DNA of 64,000 bases from Podocnemis expansa (lineage: Eukaryota; Chordata; Testudines; Podocnemididae), in contig ML681963.1 of the NCBI GenBank assembly GCA_007922195.1, positions 139,688,568 through 139,752,567 on the forward strand. Reading direction: 5' to 3'. A program made the position numbers and the translations under genes. Under the pieces are notes generated by a model. That model ran no database searches, was not told where the DNA came from, and saw only the letters and a program-made list of their open reading frames with translations. Positions within the stretch are counted from its first letter, which is position 1. Each line of letters begins with the position of its first letter. Shown here one piece after another: positions 23,467 to 34,006 of the stretch.

Positions 23467-24240
23467 GCAGCTCTTGCGGACCAGGAGATGGAGGCCCTGT
23501 TGGACTCAGGATGCAGCCAAACCTTGGTTCGAAAAGGACTGGTGCCTGAAGCCGCTGGGAGCAGCGGACAAGTCAAGTTACAGTGCATCCATGGGGATTT
23601 GAGGTCCTACCCCACAGTGCCGGTCCTGCTGGCGATTGACGGAAAGGCGTATTGCCTGAGCGTGGGGCTAGCCGATCGCCTACCATACCCGGTGATCCTT
23701 GGGAGAGACTGGCCGGAGTTTGGACTCCTCCTGCAGAAGACGGCATGCCCAGGGGAGCCTGGGGCTGCGCTGGGAGTATTGGAGAAGTCGGACCTGTTAT
23801 GCCCACCTAATGACCCTCCCACCGCGCGAGGAGAACTGGGGAGGGCGGCCCCGGCTCTGATAGACCCTCCTGACCCCCTGGGCAACCCTAATATGGACTT
23901 TTGTCATGACCAACGGGAAGACGAAACCCTACGTCGACCTTATGAGCAGGTGACAGCCGTGGATGGGGTCCCAACTAACCCCCAAGGAGACCGGACGTGG
24001 CCCCGGTTCGAGCTGCGGCAGGACCGCCTCTACCAAGTTGACCTAGACCCCCAGACCAAACAAGAGCGTGCCCAGTTGCTAGTCCCCAAAATACACCGGA
24101 GGGCTGTGCTGCGTCTGGCCCATGACATCCCCGCGGCGGGCCATTTAGGCAGAGACAAGACCCTTGCCCGGGTTATTGCCCGGTTCTATTGGCCAGGCAT
24201 TCATGAGGACGTGCGCAGATACTGTACTTCCTGCCCATAG
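23467..24240 (+). pseudogene. Gypsy pol: aspartic protease and integrase zinc-binding domain
   Basis: The frame continues in register from gag after the TGA at 23,464. The protease active-site motif LLDSGCSQTLV has its aspartate codon at 23,503, and the later YPVILGRDW is the conserved ILG motif of retropepsins. Near the end, AHDIPAAGHLGRDKTLARV and RFYWPGIHEDVRRYC form the integrase HHCC finger. A TAG at 24,238 falls inside the last Cys-x2-Cys of that finger. The domains lie upstream of the reverse transcriptase, which defines the unusual order. Confidence 0.85.
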
Positions 24241-25260
24241 TGCCAGAAGACTAACCCCGCTGCGGTACCACGGGCCCCCCTTGTCCCGCTTCCGCTGGTA
24301 CAAAAACCCTTCGAGCGGGTCGCAGTAGATTTGGCAGGACCGCTGCCAGCGAGCACCTCCGGCTATCGCTACCTATTGGTGCTAGTGGATTATGCAATGC
24401 ACTTTCCCGAGGCGGTGCCCCTGCGCAATACCTCAGCCCGCACGATCGCAGGGGAGTTGATAAAGATTTTCGCCAGAGTAGGCCTACCACAAGAGCTTTT
24501 AACCGATCAAGGCACTAATTTTACCTCGAGGCTGCTGCGAGAAGTGTGCGATATCCTGGGGATCCGGAAGATTCGGACTTCGGTCTACCACCCGCAGACA
24601 GATGGGTTGGTGGAACACTTTAACCGAACATTGAAGGGGATGCTGAGAAGGTTCTCCCCTGAAGAACTATGACAGTGGGACCAACTCATCCCACCTCTCT
24701 TAATGGCTATACGGGAGGTCCCCCAGTCTTCCACACAATTTTCTCCCTTCGAACTCCTCTATGGCAGGCGACCTCGGGGAGTTCTCGACCTGGTTCGCGA
24801 AACGTGGGAGCAAGCCCCCTCGCCCTCGCAAGGTCTTCTATAATACGTAACCAAACTAAGGGAAAGTCTGCAGCAGGTTGGGCAGTTAGCCCGCCAGAAC
24901 CTTCAGAAGGCCCAGCAAGAGCAAGCCCAGGCGTATAATAGAAATACCCAGCTTCGGAGCTTCACCCTGGGGGACCAAGTCTTAGTGTTATTGCCCTCTT
25001 CGGAGTCCAAGCTGCTGGCCTGGTGGCAGGGCCCCTATGAAGTGATCTGGCAGGTGGGGCCGGTCAACTACGAGACACGACAGCCGGACTGTCATCAGAA
25101 GAGGCAGGTCTATCATATTAACCTGCTCAAACCTTGGAAAGAGCGGGAACACCTATTTATTGCCCCCTACCCTCCTGATCCGGAACTGGGGCCCCGGGTC
25201 CCACGCCCAGAAGACAAAGGAAGCCTCCACCTCGGTCCGGAACTCACACCCCAACAATGA
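24241..25260 (+). pseudogene. Gypsy pol: integrase catalytic core and GPY/F domain
   Basis: Still in the same frame. The catalytic triad is visible: Asp at 24,328 (AVDLAGPLP), Asp at 24,505 (LLTDQGTNF) and Glu at 24,613 (GLVEHFNRT). This gives the classic D-D-35-E spacing. Stops interrupt at 24,670 (TGA), 24,841 (TAA) and 25,258 (TGA). The segment 25,003-25,140 has a GPY/F-type module (LLAWWQGPYEVIWQVGPVNY) and ends with YHINLLKPW. Its role is insertion of element cDNA into the chromosome. The stops make it non-functional. Confidence 0.88.
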
Positions 25261-26010
25261 GAGCAGGCACAACGGTTACTCGAAGCCTTCACAACCACAT
25301 TTACGGCCATGCTGGGACAAACGAACCGAACCCAGCATAATATTCAGACGCCGCCGGGGACAATTGTTCGTACAGGAACCCGGCCGATTCCCTGAAGCTT
25401 ATGGCCTACGGTGGAGCGAGAGGTCAAGGACATGCTGCACCTGGGGGTGATCGAACCTTTGAACAGCGAGTGGCGCAGCCCCATTGTGCTCGTTCCAAAA
25501 CCGGATGGGTCGACGTGCTTCTGCATTGACTTTCGGCGAGTGAATGCTATTTCAAAGTTCGATGCCTATCCAATGCCGTGGATCGATGAACTTCTGGAAC
25601 GCCTCAGCGAAGCACGATATTTCACCACCTTGGACCTGTCAAAAGGCTATTGGCAGATTCCCCTGCAGCCCACCGCCAGGGAGAAGACCACCTTCGCCAC
25701 CCCCCATGGCCTGTACCAATTCATCTGGATGCCTTTCGGTCTCCCCAGGGTGCCCGCCACCTTTCAGAGACTGTTGGACCGTCTCCTCCAACCCCATCAA
25801 GCGTACGCCGCCACTTACCTGGATGATGTGGTAATCCATAGTTGGAACTGGGAGGACCATCTGCCCCAAGTAGCAGCCATCCTGCACACGCTTAAGGAGG
25901 CTGGACTGACGGCGAACCCAAAGAAATGCCGGGTGGGCTGGCAAGAGACAACGTACCTCGGCTACACAATCGGTCGAGGCCGAGTGCAGCCCCTAGTAGA
26001 CAGGTCCAAG
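25261..26010 (+). pseudogene. Gypsy pol: reverse transcriptase
   Basis: The readable frame runs from about 25,411 to 26,010. Motifs in order are GVIEPLNSEWRSPIVLVPKP, FRRVNAISKFDAYPMPWIDE, FTTLDLSKGYWQIPL, FGLPRVPATFQ, and the catalytic TYLDDVVIHS with YLDD at 25,816-25,827. A frameshift near 26,005-26,020 moves the reading to another frame, where the RNase H follows. The family is plainly Ty3/gypsy. The reverse transcriptase lies downstream of the integrase. Confidence 0.92.
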
Positions 26011-26690
26011 CTGTACGAGAATGGCCCCAACCGGCAACCAAAAGACAGGTTTGGCAGTTCCTCGGGCTGGCCGGATACTACTGTCGATTTGTCCCAGACT
26101 TTGCAACCCTGGCAGCCCCTTTAACAGACCTCCTGCAAAAATCTCGGCCTATGCGAGTACACTGGGACTCCGGTTGCGAAAGGGCTTTCCAGGCACTCAA
26201 GAGGGCCCTGTGCTCAGGACCAGTCCTGTACAACCCTGACTTCCAACACCCGTTTATTTTGCAAACAGACACCTCAATGGTGGGCCTTGGGGCCGTCCTG
26301 CCCCAGGAGACAGATGGGGAGGAACACCCCATCCTGTATATTAGCCGAAAGCTCTTCCCCCGGGAACAGAAATACGCCACCACCGAGAAGGAGGCGTTGG
26401 CGGTGAAATGGTCTGTAGAAGCCCTACGCTATTACCTTTTGGGGAACACCGTCACGATCATTACAGATCACGCAGCCCTTCGGTGGCTCCAGCAAATGAA
26501 AGACACGAACTCCCGTCTATTGCGATGGTACCTAGCCCTCCAACCATACAACTATACAATCCAGCATCGTGCAAGTAAACACCATGCCAACGCAGATGCG
26601 TTATCCCATATAGGCGAAAAGACTGCTACCAGCTCTGGACCCCAAGAGCCGGTCATGGCGGGGGGGAGTGTAGCAGAGGGGAGCAGTTAG
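26011..26690 (+). pseudogene. Gypsy pol: connection and RNase H
   Basis: In the shifted frame: VWQFLGLAGYYCRFVPDFA (end of the reverse transcriptase thumb/connection), then RNase H motifs LQTDTSMVGLGAVLPQ, YATTEKEALAVKW and TITDHAALRWL, and the terminal NADALSH. The frame ends at TAG 26,688, just inside the 3' LTR. Apart from the frameshift this part is intact. Confidence 0.9.
26657..26668 (+). other. Polypurine tract
   Basis: A G-rich purine run (GGGGGGGAG) immediately upstream of the 3' LTR start at 26,669. This is the expected plus-strand primer site. Confidence 0.65.
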
Positions 26691-26898
26691 GCAGCCGCCG
26701 AGAGGCAGCTGAGAACCCGTACTCCCCCTACTGGCCAGAGGAGACCCAGCAGAGTGGCCGGGGCCGGAACCCAAGGGGAGGGCGCCAGGAGCAGGAGGAT
26801 TATAAAAGGGAACAGAACAGCCAGCCATGGGGGGAACCCAGAGGGAGGTGGCTGCGACTCCTGGCAGACCTCCCTCCACCCAGAAGAGAGGAAACTGA

Positions 26899-27255
26899 CA
26901 GGCAACCAGACCCCCACCCGTGAAGGGTCAGGGCGAGGAACCTTGGTCAACTGTACCCCTGGAGGAGACTCCTCCTGGGGAGGATCTTGACGAGCTCCCC
27001 TCTGCAGAGAGCCTGAGCCCTGTGGACCAGCCCGACTCTGGGGAGGACCTGGAGGAGCTCCCCTCTGCTGAGGACAGTGAGTCTGCCCTTCTGGACTTGT
27101 GTGACCTGGAGGAGCTGCCGTTGGCTGAGGAGGCCGAGCTTCCAGCCTTGCCTCCTGAGGATAGTGAGGACCTGATGGGGATGCCCTGGGGGTCCTATCT
27201 GGAGGATCACGAGGACAGCGTGCCCCAGGCCTTGCCAGGCAAGGGAAGGAAGTAG
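26899..27255 (+). other. Acidic repeat-rich open frame inside the gypsy 3' LTR
   Basis: An open frame of about 118 codons preceded by a TGA at 26,896. It translates to a strongly acidic, leucine-rich sequence with repeated DLDELPSAE, DLEELPSAE and DLEELPLAEEAELPALP motifs. No ATG lies near its start (GTG at 26,920 is the first candidate), so normal initiation is not evident. In the 5' LTR the same frame is kept over most of its length, with one TGA. It may be a genuine LTR-encoded segment, a relic of captured coding sequence, or a chance frame in GC-rich repeats. Confidence 0.45.
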
Positions 27256-27410
27256 CCCAGGGACAATTGTAAGTCAGTGCATTTCGGCGGGAGCCCCACT
27301 GACACAGTGGCCTTCCGTGTGGCCACTGCTAGGGCCCTGGGCTGGAACGCAGTGGAGCGGGTGGGCCTGCGTTCCCCTTCCCTCCCCTGCTACCAGCCGA
27401 GCCACAGTTG

Positions 27411-27566
27411 GTTTGCCTTATCCCAGCCGCGGTTGAAGGCCTGAACCTACTGACTGTTTGTTGGTTTGCCTTACCCCAGCCGGGGTTGAAGGCCCAAACC
27501 TACTGACTGTTTGTTGGTTTGCCTTACCCCAGCCGGGGTTGAAGGCCCAAACTCACTAACTGCTTG
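27411..27566 (+). repeat. Tandem repeat in 3' LTR (three units, 53-bp period)
   Basis: GTTTGCCTTA starts at 27,411, 27,464 and 27,517. The period is 53 bp because the linker is GTTTGTTG rather than GTTT as in the 5' LTR array. Confidence 0.93.
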
Positions 27567-27607
27567 TTTGCCTCGCCCTGATGAGGCGAGGACCCGACAA
27601 CATGGAT

Positions 27608-27930
27608 GCTATGTGCTTCTAAGTTCCCTGAATCTGGATACTTGATCCATCACTATTCCTAACTCTGACTCTCTCAGGCACCCCCTTTGGTGCATATGCT
27701 AGGGCTAATACTGCTCTTGGGCAGAGTACAAATGGAAAAAAGGCAAAGTTGATAGTAATGATTATTAAGAAACTAGGAAATGTAGAAAATTTATAAGGGT
27801 AGCAAAGGGACATAGGAGAAGTTTATGGGAAGCAAAGTTAAGAACGGTGTGGAGTTTTTTATGTACATGAGGAACAAAACCATTCCTAATAGCAATATTG
27901 GCCCGTTTAGGTAGAAATGGTACAATTATC
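27608..27930. other. AT-rich insert inside DIRS copy C, right of the gypsy element
   Basis: Counterpart of 21,041-21,297, with low GC and no recognisable DIRS gag reading. The junction with DIRS sequence is approximate. Nothing else was recognised. Confidence 0.4.
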
Positions 27931-28506
27931 AATAATAATGATGAAAAAGCAGAACATGTCGGGGAACTCAGCACCAAGATTGGTGACAGAGTCTGGTACC
28001 GCTTCCGGGGCAACCAAGCTCCTGAAGCAAAGGCCAGTTTACCCCTTTTCTTGCGGGGTACTGGAGTGGGAGGTGTTGGCAGGAGGAAGAGTGCCTTCGC
28101 TGCCACAAAGGCCTCCAGAGTGGTAGGGACCGGCACCAACTCCTGCCAGTCCCGAAGTGACCCCCGGGTGGGGGACTGAGATTGGCACTTATGCTTCGGT
28201 ACCGTCACTGGTACCGAGCTTGTTTTCTTTGCTCTTGGAGATAGCGATGCTGGGAGGGCTGCGGTGCCAAGCCAGCACGCAGTGCCCATGGAAGCCCCGA
28301 AGCTCGAGGGTAGGCTGCTGCACTTGCTCTGAGGCCAAAGCCTGGCACCTTTGCTCTCTGTCTTTGATGGTCTGCAGTTTGCAGGACTGACAGATAGAGC
28401 AATCGGTGACCATATAGGCTTCACTCAGGCACTGGAGGCACTTCTCGTGGGGGTCATCCCACGGGAAGGCCTTGTCGCAGGCAGCACAAAGTTTAAACCC
28501 TGGAAT
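27930..28506 (-). pseudogene. DIRS copy C: gag-like N-terminal part, broken
   Basis: On the minus strand, downstream from 28,506, the translation begins IPGFKLCAACDKAFPWDDPH and continues with CLQCLSEAYMVTDCSICQSC. This is the Cys/His-rich N-terminus equivalent to MPGFKPCAECSKAF in copy B, with the initiator ATG changed to ATT. A frameshift follows near 28,200-28,300. The reading then passes through a Ser/Pro-rich linker to TPVPRKKRGKLAFASGAW, equivalent to the RRGKPAF segment of copy B. The C-terminal half lies on the far side of the gypsy insertion. Confidence 0.75.
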
Positions 28507-28701
28507 GGCGGGAGGCAAGTAGGAGCAATGTTTCTGCTCCGAGGTTGGGTGCTCGGTGAGAGTAGAGCTTTTTGGTGGAATGATGTTCACAAAAAGGTGC
28601 TCCCAGTCAAGCGAGTGGCTCATACAAAGCATAGAGAAAGGCTTCTTGTGTGATCGCAAGGAGCGGGCTGCTCCGATACCGTCTCTGAGGGCGGAAAATG
28701 T

Positions 28702-28849
28702 AACTGAGGAGGGGCTGGGCAGTGGCCACATATATAGCTATGGGGTGGCCAGGGGGCGGTGGCTGCCAGCCGTCTTCTAACAGACTAGAGCAAAAGGTGG
28801 CACGGACATACCTATTACTGAATGTATCTAAGCAGCGCTCGAAGAAGAA
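28702..28849 (-). repeat. DIRS copy C: 5' inverted terminal repeat
   Basis: Read on the minus strand it starts TTCTTCGAGCGCTGCTTAG and includes CAGTAATAGGTATGTCCGTG and a CTATATATGTGG segment. It is the inverse of 16,715-16,920. Confidence 0.82.
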
Positions 28850-29765
28850 CAATACTTATTTATATAGAAGAGCTGATATTGAGTGCTCCAGGCTTTCAGC
28901 AGGCTAGAGCTCATCAATGCTTATAAATTTTGCCAGTATACCTATACCAGCAAAACCCTGTCGACTTAGATGCTTGTCATGCCAACTAAAAAGCGTTTTT
29001 GCTGCTTTAGCTTAAACTGGTTCTTGGAACAAAATAAGCTATACTAGCAGAAACACTTTTATTCTGGTATAACCGTGGCTATATAACTAGGGCTTTCACC
29101 AACATGGCTATGTCATTTAAAAATGTCACACCCCTAACTGATACTGCTATGCTTGCAAAACTGTATAAGGGAAAGTTAATCTCAGATAGAATCACAGAGA
29201 TGGGAAGAGAGCTCCCAGGACTTAATGACCAACCTCTTTATTACTAACTTCTTTCACCTGTTCTGTATTTTGATGGCAAAGACATACTCTAAATGCCTCT
29301 TTCCATGGCCGTGATAATCTGCCTTCTTGCTTGGGATCCTCTAAGCTTCGTTTTGTTGGCTTATTAACTAGTTTATGTGAGCTTCTATCATATTTGATGG
29401 CAATCTGCATGTTAATCCTTGTAATGCCTTTTTGTTCTCCCTTACTCTTCCTTCAGTAGGTACCTTTCTTGTCACCTAATCTGGGGTTATATACTCCAAA
29501 GTAAATTGCATGTCCCCGACCTTCACCTTCACAAAAAGCAGCCAGGTCCTGGCTGGGAAGCTGCTAGAAAATGTGTGTCTTGAAATCAGATCTTCTAGGT
29601 TAATAGAGAATGGTGGGGCCTACTGAAGATTTGAGAGATGAAGGGATTTTATAGAGTCTTTAGAGGGTTGCTAGGAGGAAGGAACATGTGGCCTTATTAG
29701 GGTCACCCCATCTTCTGCCCAACCCCCCAAAAGGAGAAGACTCTTCTAATGATACTTCCACCAAA
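28850..29765. other. Unique-like non-coding DNA
   Basis: No supported gene or repeat. Confidence 0.5.
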
Positions 29766-30020
29766 GGGTATGTTTCAACTGCAAAAGAAAGGTATGCTTT
29801 TAACTTGGATTAGCTAATCTGTGTTAGCTAATTCAGATGAAAATATTCGGGACATTGTTTCTCAGCTTTAGCTCAGGTTAGCAGCTCTGTTCAATCACAG
29901 GTCTCTCTGTAGGCTTTAACTCAAACTGCTAACCCAAGTTAAAGATGAGTTGCCATGACCTCACTGCTACTTTAACCTGAGTTACCTAGCTAATCTGAGT
30001 TAAGAATATGCCCCCCCCCC
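29766..30020. repeat. MITE-like inverted repeat built on TTAGCTAA motifs
   Basis: The left side has CTTTTAACTTGGATTAGCTA followed by ATCTGTGTTAGCTAATTC. The right side has TTTAACCTGAGTTACCTAGC followed by TAATCTGAGTTAAGAATATG, an imperfect inverse. It is non-coding, with unclear ends and no clear target duplication. Confidence 0.5.
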
Positions 30021-30639
30021 AGTGTGGACATTCCCTGCACTTTCTTAGTTTGTCTTAGGCAATCTCACAAGAACAGATTCTCATTTGATTTCTAGAGTAA
30101 AGAATGTGCTTATTGGATGAAACTCAGAAATGAAACAACAGACCTTTAGGACTCTGTCTGTCCTTAGCGTCCACCAGCCCTGAATTCAATGGAGGAATTC
30201 TAATCACCCTCTAAAGCTTCCAAGACCCAGATGTAGGACACAAAGTGGGCAAACACCCAACAGTGAAGATAGTGGGAAAATTATAAGGGAACTGGAACAC
30301 TAACATGATGAGAGACTAATTCTTGAAGTATAAAATCACATTCTTTATAGATTCATTTTTCATAATCCAGCATAGTTTGGAACAAAGTGAGATGTCACTA
30401 GGTCTAGGTGAGGGGGAGATCATTTGGTATAAAATGAGTGATGTCTGCATTGTGGGAAAGATGCCTGAGACATATGGTGTATAATTCAAATTTTCTTGGG
30501 TCTAACATGCACCCTGTAAGGTATAACAAGTCTAGCCTGCAGGAAGTAAAATAAACAAATAAATCCCAAATTCACTTGTAATAATGAAACCACCAGGCAT
30601 TCATTGAGCCATGATACCAAACCAGAATGATCCTAAGGA
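30021..30639. other. Unique-like non-coding DNA
   Basis: Nothing recognised. Confidence 0.5.
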
Positions 30640-30810
30640 GAACTGGGCTCTGCTTCTGGCTCTGCAATTAACTTTCTGTGTTACCGTGAGTAACTTGCAA
30701 AACCTCTCCCTACTTCAGTTTCTACACTGTTGAAAATGAAGGAATCCCCATTTGTAAAGTGCCTTGTGATCTAGGGACTAGAAGTGCTGCCTAAGTGTTA
30801 AAGAAGATGA
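30640..30810 (+). repeat. MIR/CORE-SINE-like remnant
   Basis: CTGCTTCTGGCTCTGCAATT, then TTTCTGTGTTACCGTGAGTA, CTTCAGTTTCTACACTGTTG and AAAGTGCCTTGTGATCTAGG follow the order of a MIR-type SINE on the plus strand. It is old and diverged. Confidence 0.65.
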
Positions 30811-32868
30811 CAGAACAAGAGCTTTGACTAACAGGACTATGGTCACACAGTGTTACTATACTCTAAAGCTCTTGTATTTTTCACCCCACATCACACCTCA
30901 GATTCTTATAGCTAAAAGTCCTCAGTATAATTCATAAAAAAGCTTAATTTACAACATCTTGGATCCTCCAGTTAAAGTATAAATAATTAAAGATAGCAGA
31001 CAGAATTCTACAAGTCCTTTTTAATGGAATGTTCTAGTGGAACCTACCACAGAAAATCATGGATTCAACAGCCAATATATAGGTAACAAGCTCCTTTCAT
31101 ACCTGCACAACCACAACTTCTGCCTCTGAACGATTCTACAGCTGGCCTCAATTCCATAGCATTTGCTGTGGCTAAAGAATTACAAACTGTTATGGCTCTG
31201 GTCAGTCTCTAGTTTACACTGGAGTCATTTGGGAAATCCTAGAGAGCTGATGGGGGTTGCTCCCTGATTGCTCAGTGCCAAGATACACATGCCTCAATAA
31301 AGTCATCCTTCCCACAGTCCCCTTTTTCTCTTCCAGGCACCTACTCCTCCACCACAAGGTGAACAGTGTGGAATGAGTTCACAGAAGTACATTGGTGCCT
31401 TAATGTGATATAATAAAACTGTAGACCTCATACAAACATAACATGAACAAGCCAACTTCTGTGCAGCCCAACTGCAGTTTGAAGCCATGTTCTACGACCC
31501 CCAGTTTAACCATTAACAAGCTGGCTAGCCCCGTGGAGACAATGGTCTGTTTGTTTAACGCCAAGCTCTAGAAAGGAGCTCCTATCGGGGGCCCTGGCAG
31601 ATTTATCAAAGCAAAGTGATTAGCTCTATTAGAGAAGGGATTTGTGTAAACAAAAAGACAGGTGCAAAGAAGCTATTCCAGCTGGCAAAGGCTTCATAGA
31701 GCTTTCAGCATTTCAGTGGCAATAAAACTTCTTCCAGGAAACAGAATCAAACTGGAGAGAGTGCATGTATATGTTTAACTCATTAGCTCTGACCTTCCTA
31801 TTGTTCATCCATTCTCTGTGGAATCAGCTCCTCCTGCCAGCTGTCTCTAGTTTGGAGGAATGTGGCTTTATATTAAACCCCACATTCCTCATTGTTCCCC
31901 ACAAGGAGGCAGGTGTCCCTAAATCCACAGCACTCCCCTCTGTCCCATACTGGGGAGGAGGGTCCCCCTCCATACCCTTCACTTCCAGCAGTTTCCTGTG
32001 TTCCACACTGGGAGTGGGGAGCTGTCTGCATATTCCATGCCCTCAGAACTCCCTTCTGTATTACTTTGGAAGGGGGTTTCTGTTGCATCTTTAACCTCAT
32101 CATAACTGTCTCTCCTCCCCAGTGGGAAGATTTGTTTTTCTGTACTCTGAACCCTCTGTTCCCACATGTCCTACCAAATCTTTTCTATTTTATGTTGGTT
32201 GGGGATCTTTCTCTCCATTTTTCTGTTTGTCTGCCTTCTTGATCCCATAACAGTAATGGCAACATGGATGGAGATGCCTACAAAAGGGCTATTTGGCATG
32301 TACTTCACCTATTGAATATCTATACAAGTAAGTGGCTTGCTACAGTCCAGTGCGAATCATCTATGCCTCCCTCATGGAACTATAGACCTGCATATTCTTC
32401 AGGGAGGTGGAATAGAACTTCCATGGAAAGCCCCAGCACGTTGACTTACCATGGGAGCCCTCTCTATCCAAAACAATTCAAAGGAACCTGATTAAGGTCA
32501 GAAATATGGCCCTTTTGTACTCAGTGTATTCACTCCTTGCATGTCATTCTGTCATATCTACCAGACAAATCAAGATCGCTCCTTTTAACAACTCTGAGGA
32601 GCTAATTGCATCTGTGAAAGGGGAGGCCAAATTCTATTCTTCTTCAGGTATTATAATAAAAAATGTCAGCTGAAATTCTGATTGTAAACCTCTTTGTTAC
32701 CTCAGGAGATAATCAAAGAAGGAGGAGCCCATATCCTCAGTTGTGTTGGCAGCACTGGCAGTAAGAAAGGCAGCCGTTTGCTGTGGAAACTGAGCAACCT
32801 TGACATACAAATGACTGAGCAGGAAGAAAGGTGGAAATCCACCATGTTATTGAACTTTTCAGACTATG
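30811..32868. other. Unique-like non-coding DNA
   Basis: No gene could be supported. A CT-rich stretch at 31,890-32,200 carries overlapping frames on both strands, explained by composition. Confidence 0.5.
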
Positions 32869-32876
32869 GCCTAGAC

Positions 32877-34006
32877 CAGTGGTTCCCAACCTTTTTTCTG
32901 CCCTGGCACACCTTGATACCTTCAAATTTTTCAAGGCACACCACAATTTAAAAAACTCATGAATATTCAAATGAACTTAAATTATATATGAATATTCATG
33001 CACCATGGCACAGTGTTTCGGAAATGTTGCTATGTGGGGTAGTAGGGGTAGCAGAGCAGGAGTGGCAAAACACGGGAGGGCAGCAGTCATGTGCAGTGGC
33101 AGGAGTGAGTGTGAGGAGCAGAGCGGGGTGGGGTGGCAAAAGAAGATAAGGGGAGCCATGTGGGGAACAGCACAAAGGGGCAAGAGAGGAGAGGAGAAGG
33201 GAGGACAAGAGTGGCTTTGTGGGGGGGGGCAGGGGGGTCCTGGGGAGTGGGAGGGTAGGGCATGGGAGCATGGCGCAGCATCCACTTCCCCCTTCTCCAC
33301 AGTGGCTCCCTGCCACCCAGGGTAAATCCTCACCCCACTGCTGTTCCCTCCCACCCCAGTGGGACCCTTCCTCCCTTTCTCTAGCCCCCTGCTGCCTGTG
33401 ATGGACACTCCTATCACTGCAGGGGCCAGAACTAGGCCTCCAGCTACACCCACCCACTGCCACCTCAGCCCCCCAGCTACACCCCACCCAACCAAACAGC
33501 CACCCCACAACCCCAGCTATACACCCTCTGCTACACATATGCTCTCACCCACCTCTGTTACACACACACACACACACACACACAACTCCCAGCAGCCCTC
33601 CCCTCCCAAAGCCTTTACTTGGGCTGTTTGCCATCCTGCAGAGAAAGATTCACATGCTCCCAGCCTCCTGCAGCTCTCTACTGGCTGGGCCTAAGGTGGA
33701 GCAGGGTTTAAGGTGGAGCCACTGGAATGCTGTGTTCGGGCTGCTCCTGCTATTTTTAGGGGGACCACTGGAACTCCACATCCCAGTTCCTTCCTCTATT
33801 TTTAGGGGGGCTATAATGGTGCCTGCCTAAAAATAGGGGGCCCTAGAATTGTGTTCCAGTGCCTTCCCCCTTACTTTAACCCCTGCCTCTTCCCTGCCCT
33901 GCACAGCCCACAGGGCTGGGCTGAGCAGTGAAGGAATTTTAACTCCAGCTCTTGGGGATGCTTGCGGCATACCAGTGTGCCTCGACACACTGGTTGGGAA
34001 CCACTG
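32877..34006. mobile_element. hAT-type non-autonomous element, 1,130 bp
   Basis: Terminal inverted repeats CAGTGGTTCCCAACC and GGTTGGGAACCACTG are flanked by a perfect 8-bp duplication GCCTAGAC (32,869-32,876 and 34,007-34,014). The interior is GC-rich, with GGGAGG and ACCCC runs and a (CA)n at 33,560. No transposase was seen. Long frames of 106-180 codons on either strand (33,005-33,538) are Ser/Pro/Gly-rich and look compositional. TTTTTAGGGGG and CCTAAAAATAGGG motifs near 33,755-33,840 are shared with the element at 34,903. Confidence 0.92.
33560..33584. repeat. (CA)n microsatellite
   Basis: About 12 uninterrupted CA units inside the hAT-type element. Confidence 0.95.

Larger units (their letters stand above)
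21303..27602 (+). mobile_element. Ty3/gypsy LTR retrotransposon, Gmr1-like (PR-IN-RT-RH order)
   Basis: A 6.3-kb element bounded by LTRs that begin TGTAG and end CAACA, with a perfect 5-bp target duplication TGGAT (21,298-21,302 and 27,603-27,607). The internal order is gag with a SCAN-like capsid segment, zinc knuckle, aspartic protease, integrase (HHCC, DDE, GPY/F), reverse transcriptase, then RNase H. Integrase upstream of reverse transcriptase is unusual in Ty3/gypsy and characterises the Gmr1 group of vertebrate and other deuterostome elements. Six in-frame stops in one frame and one frameshift make this copy inactive, but all domains are still readable. It is inserted in minus-strand DIRS copy C, in the opposite orientation. 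Confidence 0.94.
26669..27602 (+). repeat. Gypsy 3' LTR (934 bp)
   Basis: It matches the 5' LTR closely over non-tandem parts. It ends CAACA before the TGGAT duplication and has TATAAAA at 26,801-26,807. The 140-bp length difference comes mostly from the shorter tandem array. Confidence 0.95.
16715..28849 (-). mobile_element. DIRS-like retrotransposon, copy C (minus strand, interrupted)
   Basis: The element reads on the minus strand. Its 5' terminal repeat is at 28,702-28,849, gag-like coding remnants are at 28,506-27,930 and 21,040-19,961, and its 3' internal complementary region and terminal repeat are at 17,058-16,715. It is split by an intact-length Ty3/gypsy element (21,303-27,602) and carries a tRNA-Val-like SINE (18,127-18,258). 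Without the gypsy element it is about 5.8 kb, part of which is further unrecognised inserted sequence. It is the most diverged of the three copies. No reverse transcriptase or tyrosine recombinase reading frame was seen, so it is presumably non-autonomous or decayed. Confidence 0.8.

Noticed and set aside
32977..33538. Two frames of about 180 codons (minus) and one of 106 (plus)
   Set aside because: They overlap in a GC-rich, strand-biased part of a hAT-type element and lack any transposase or other motif.
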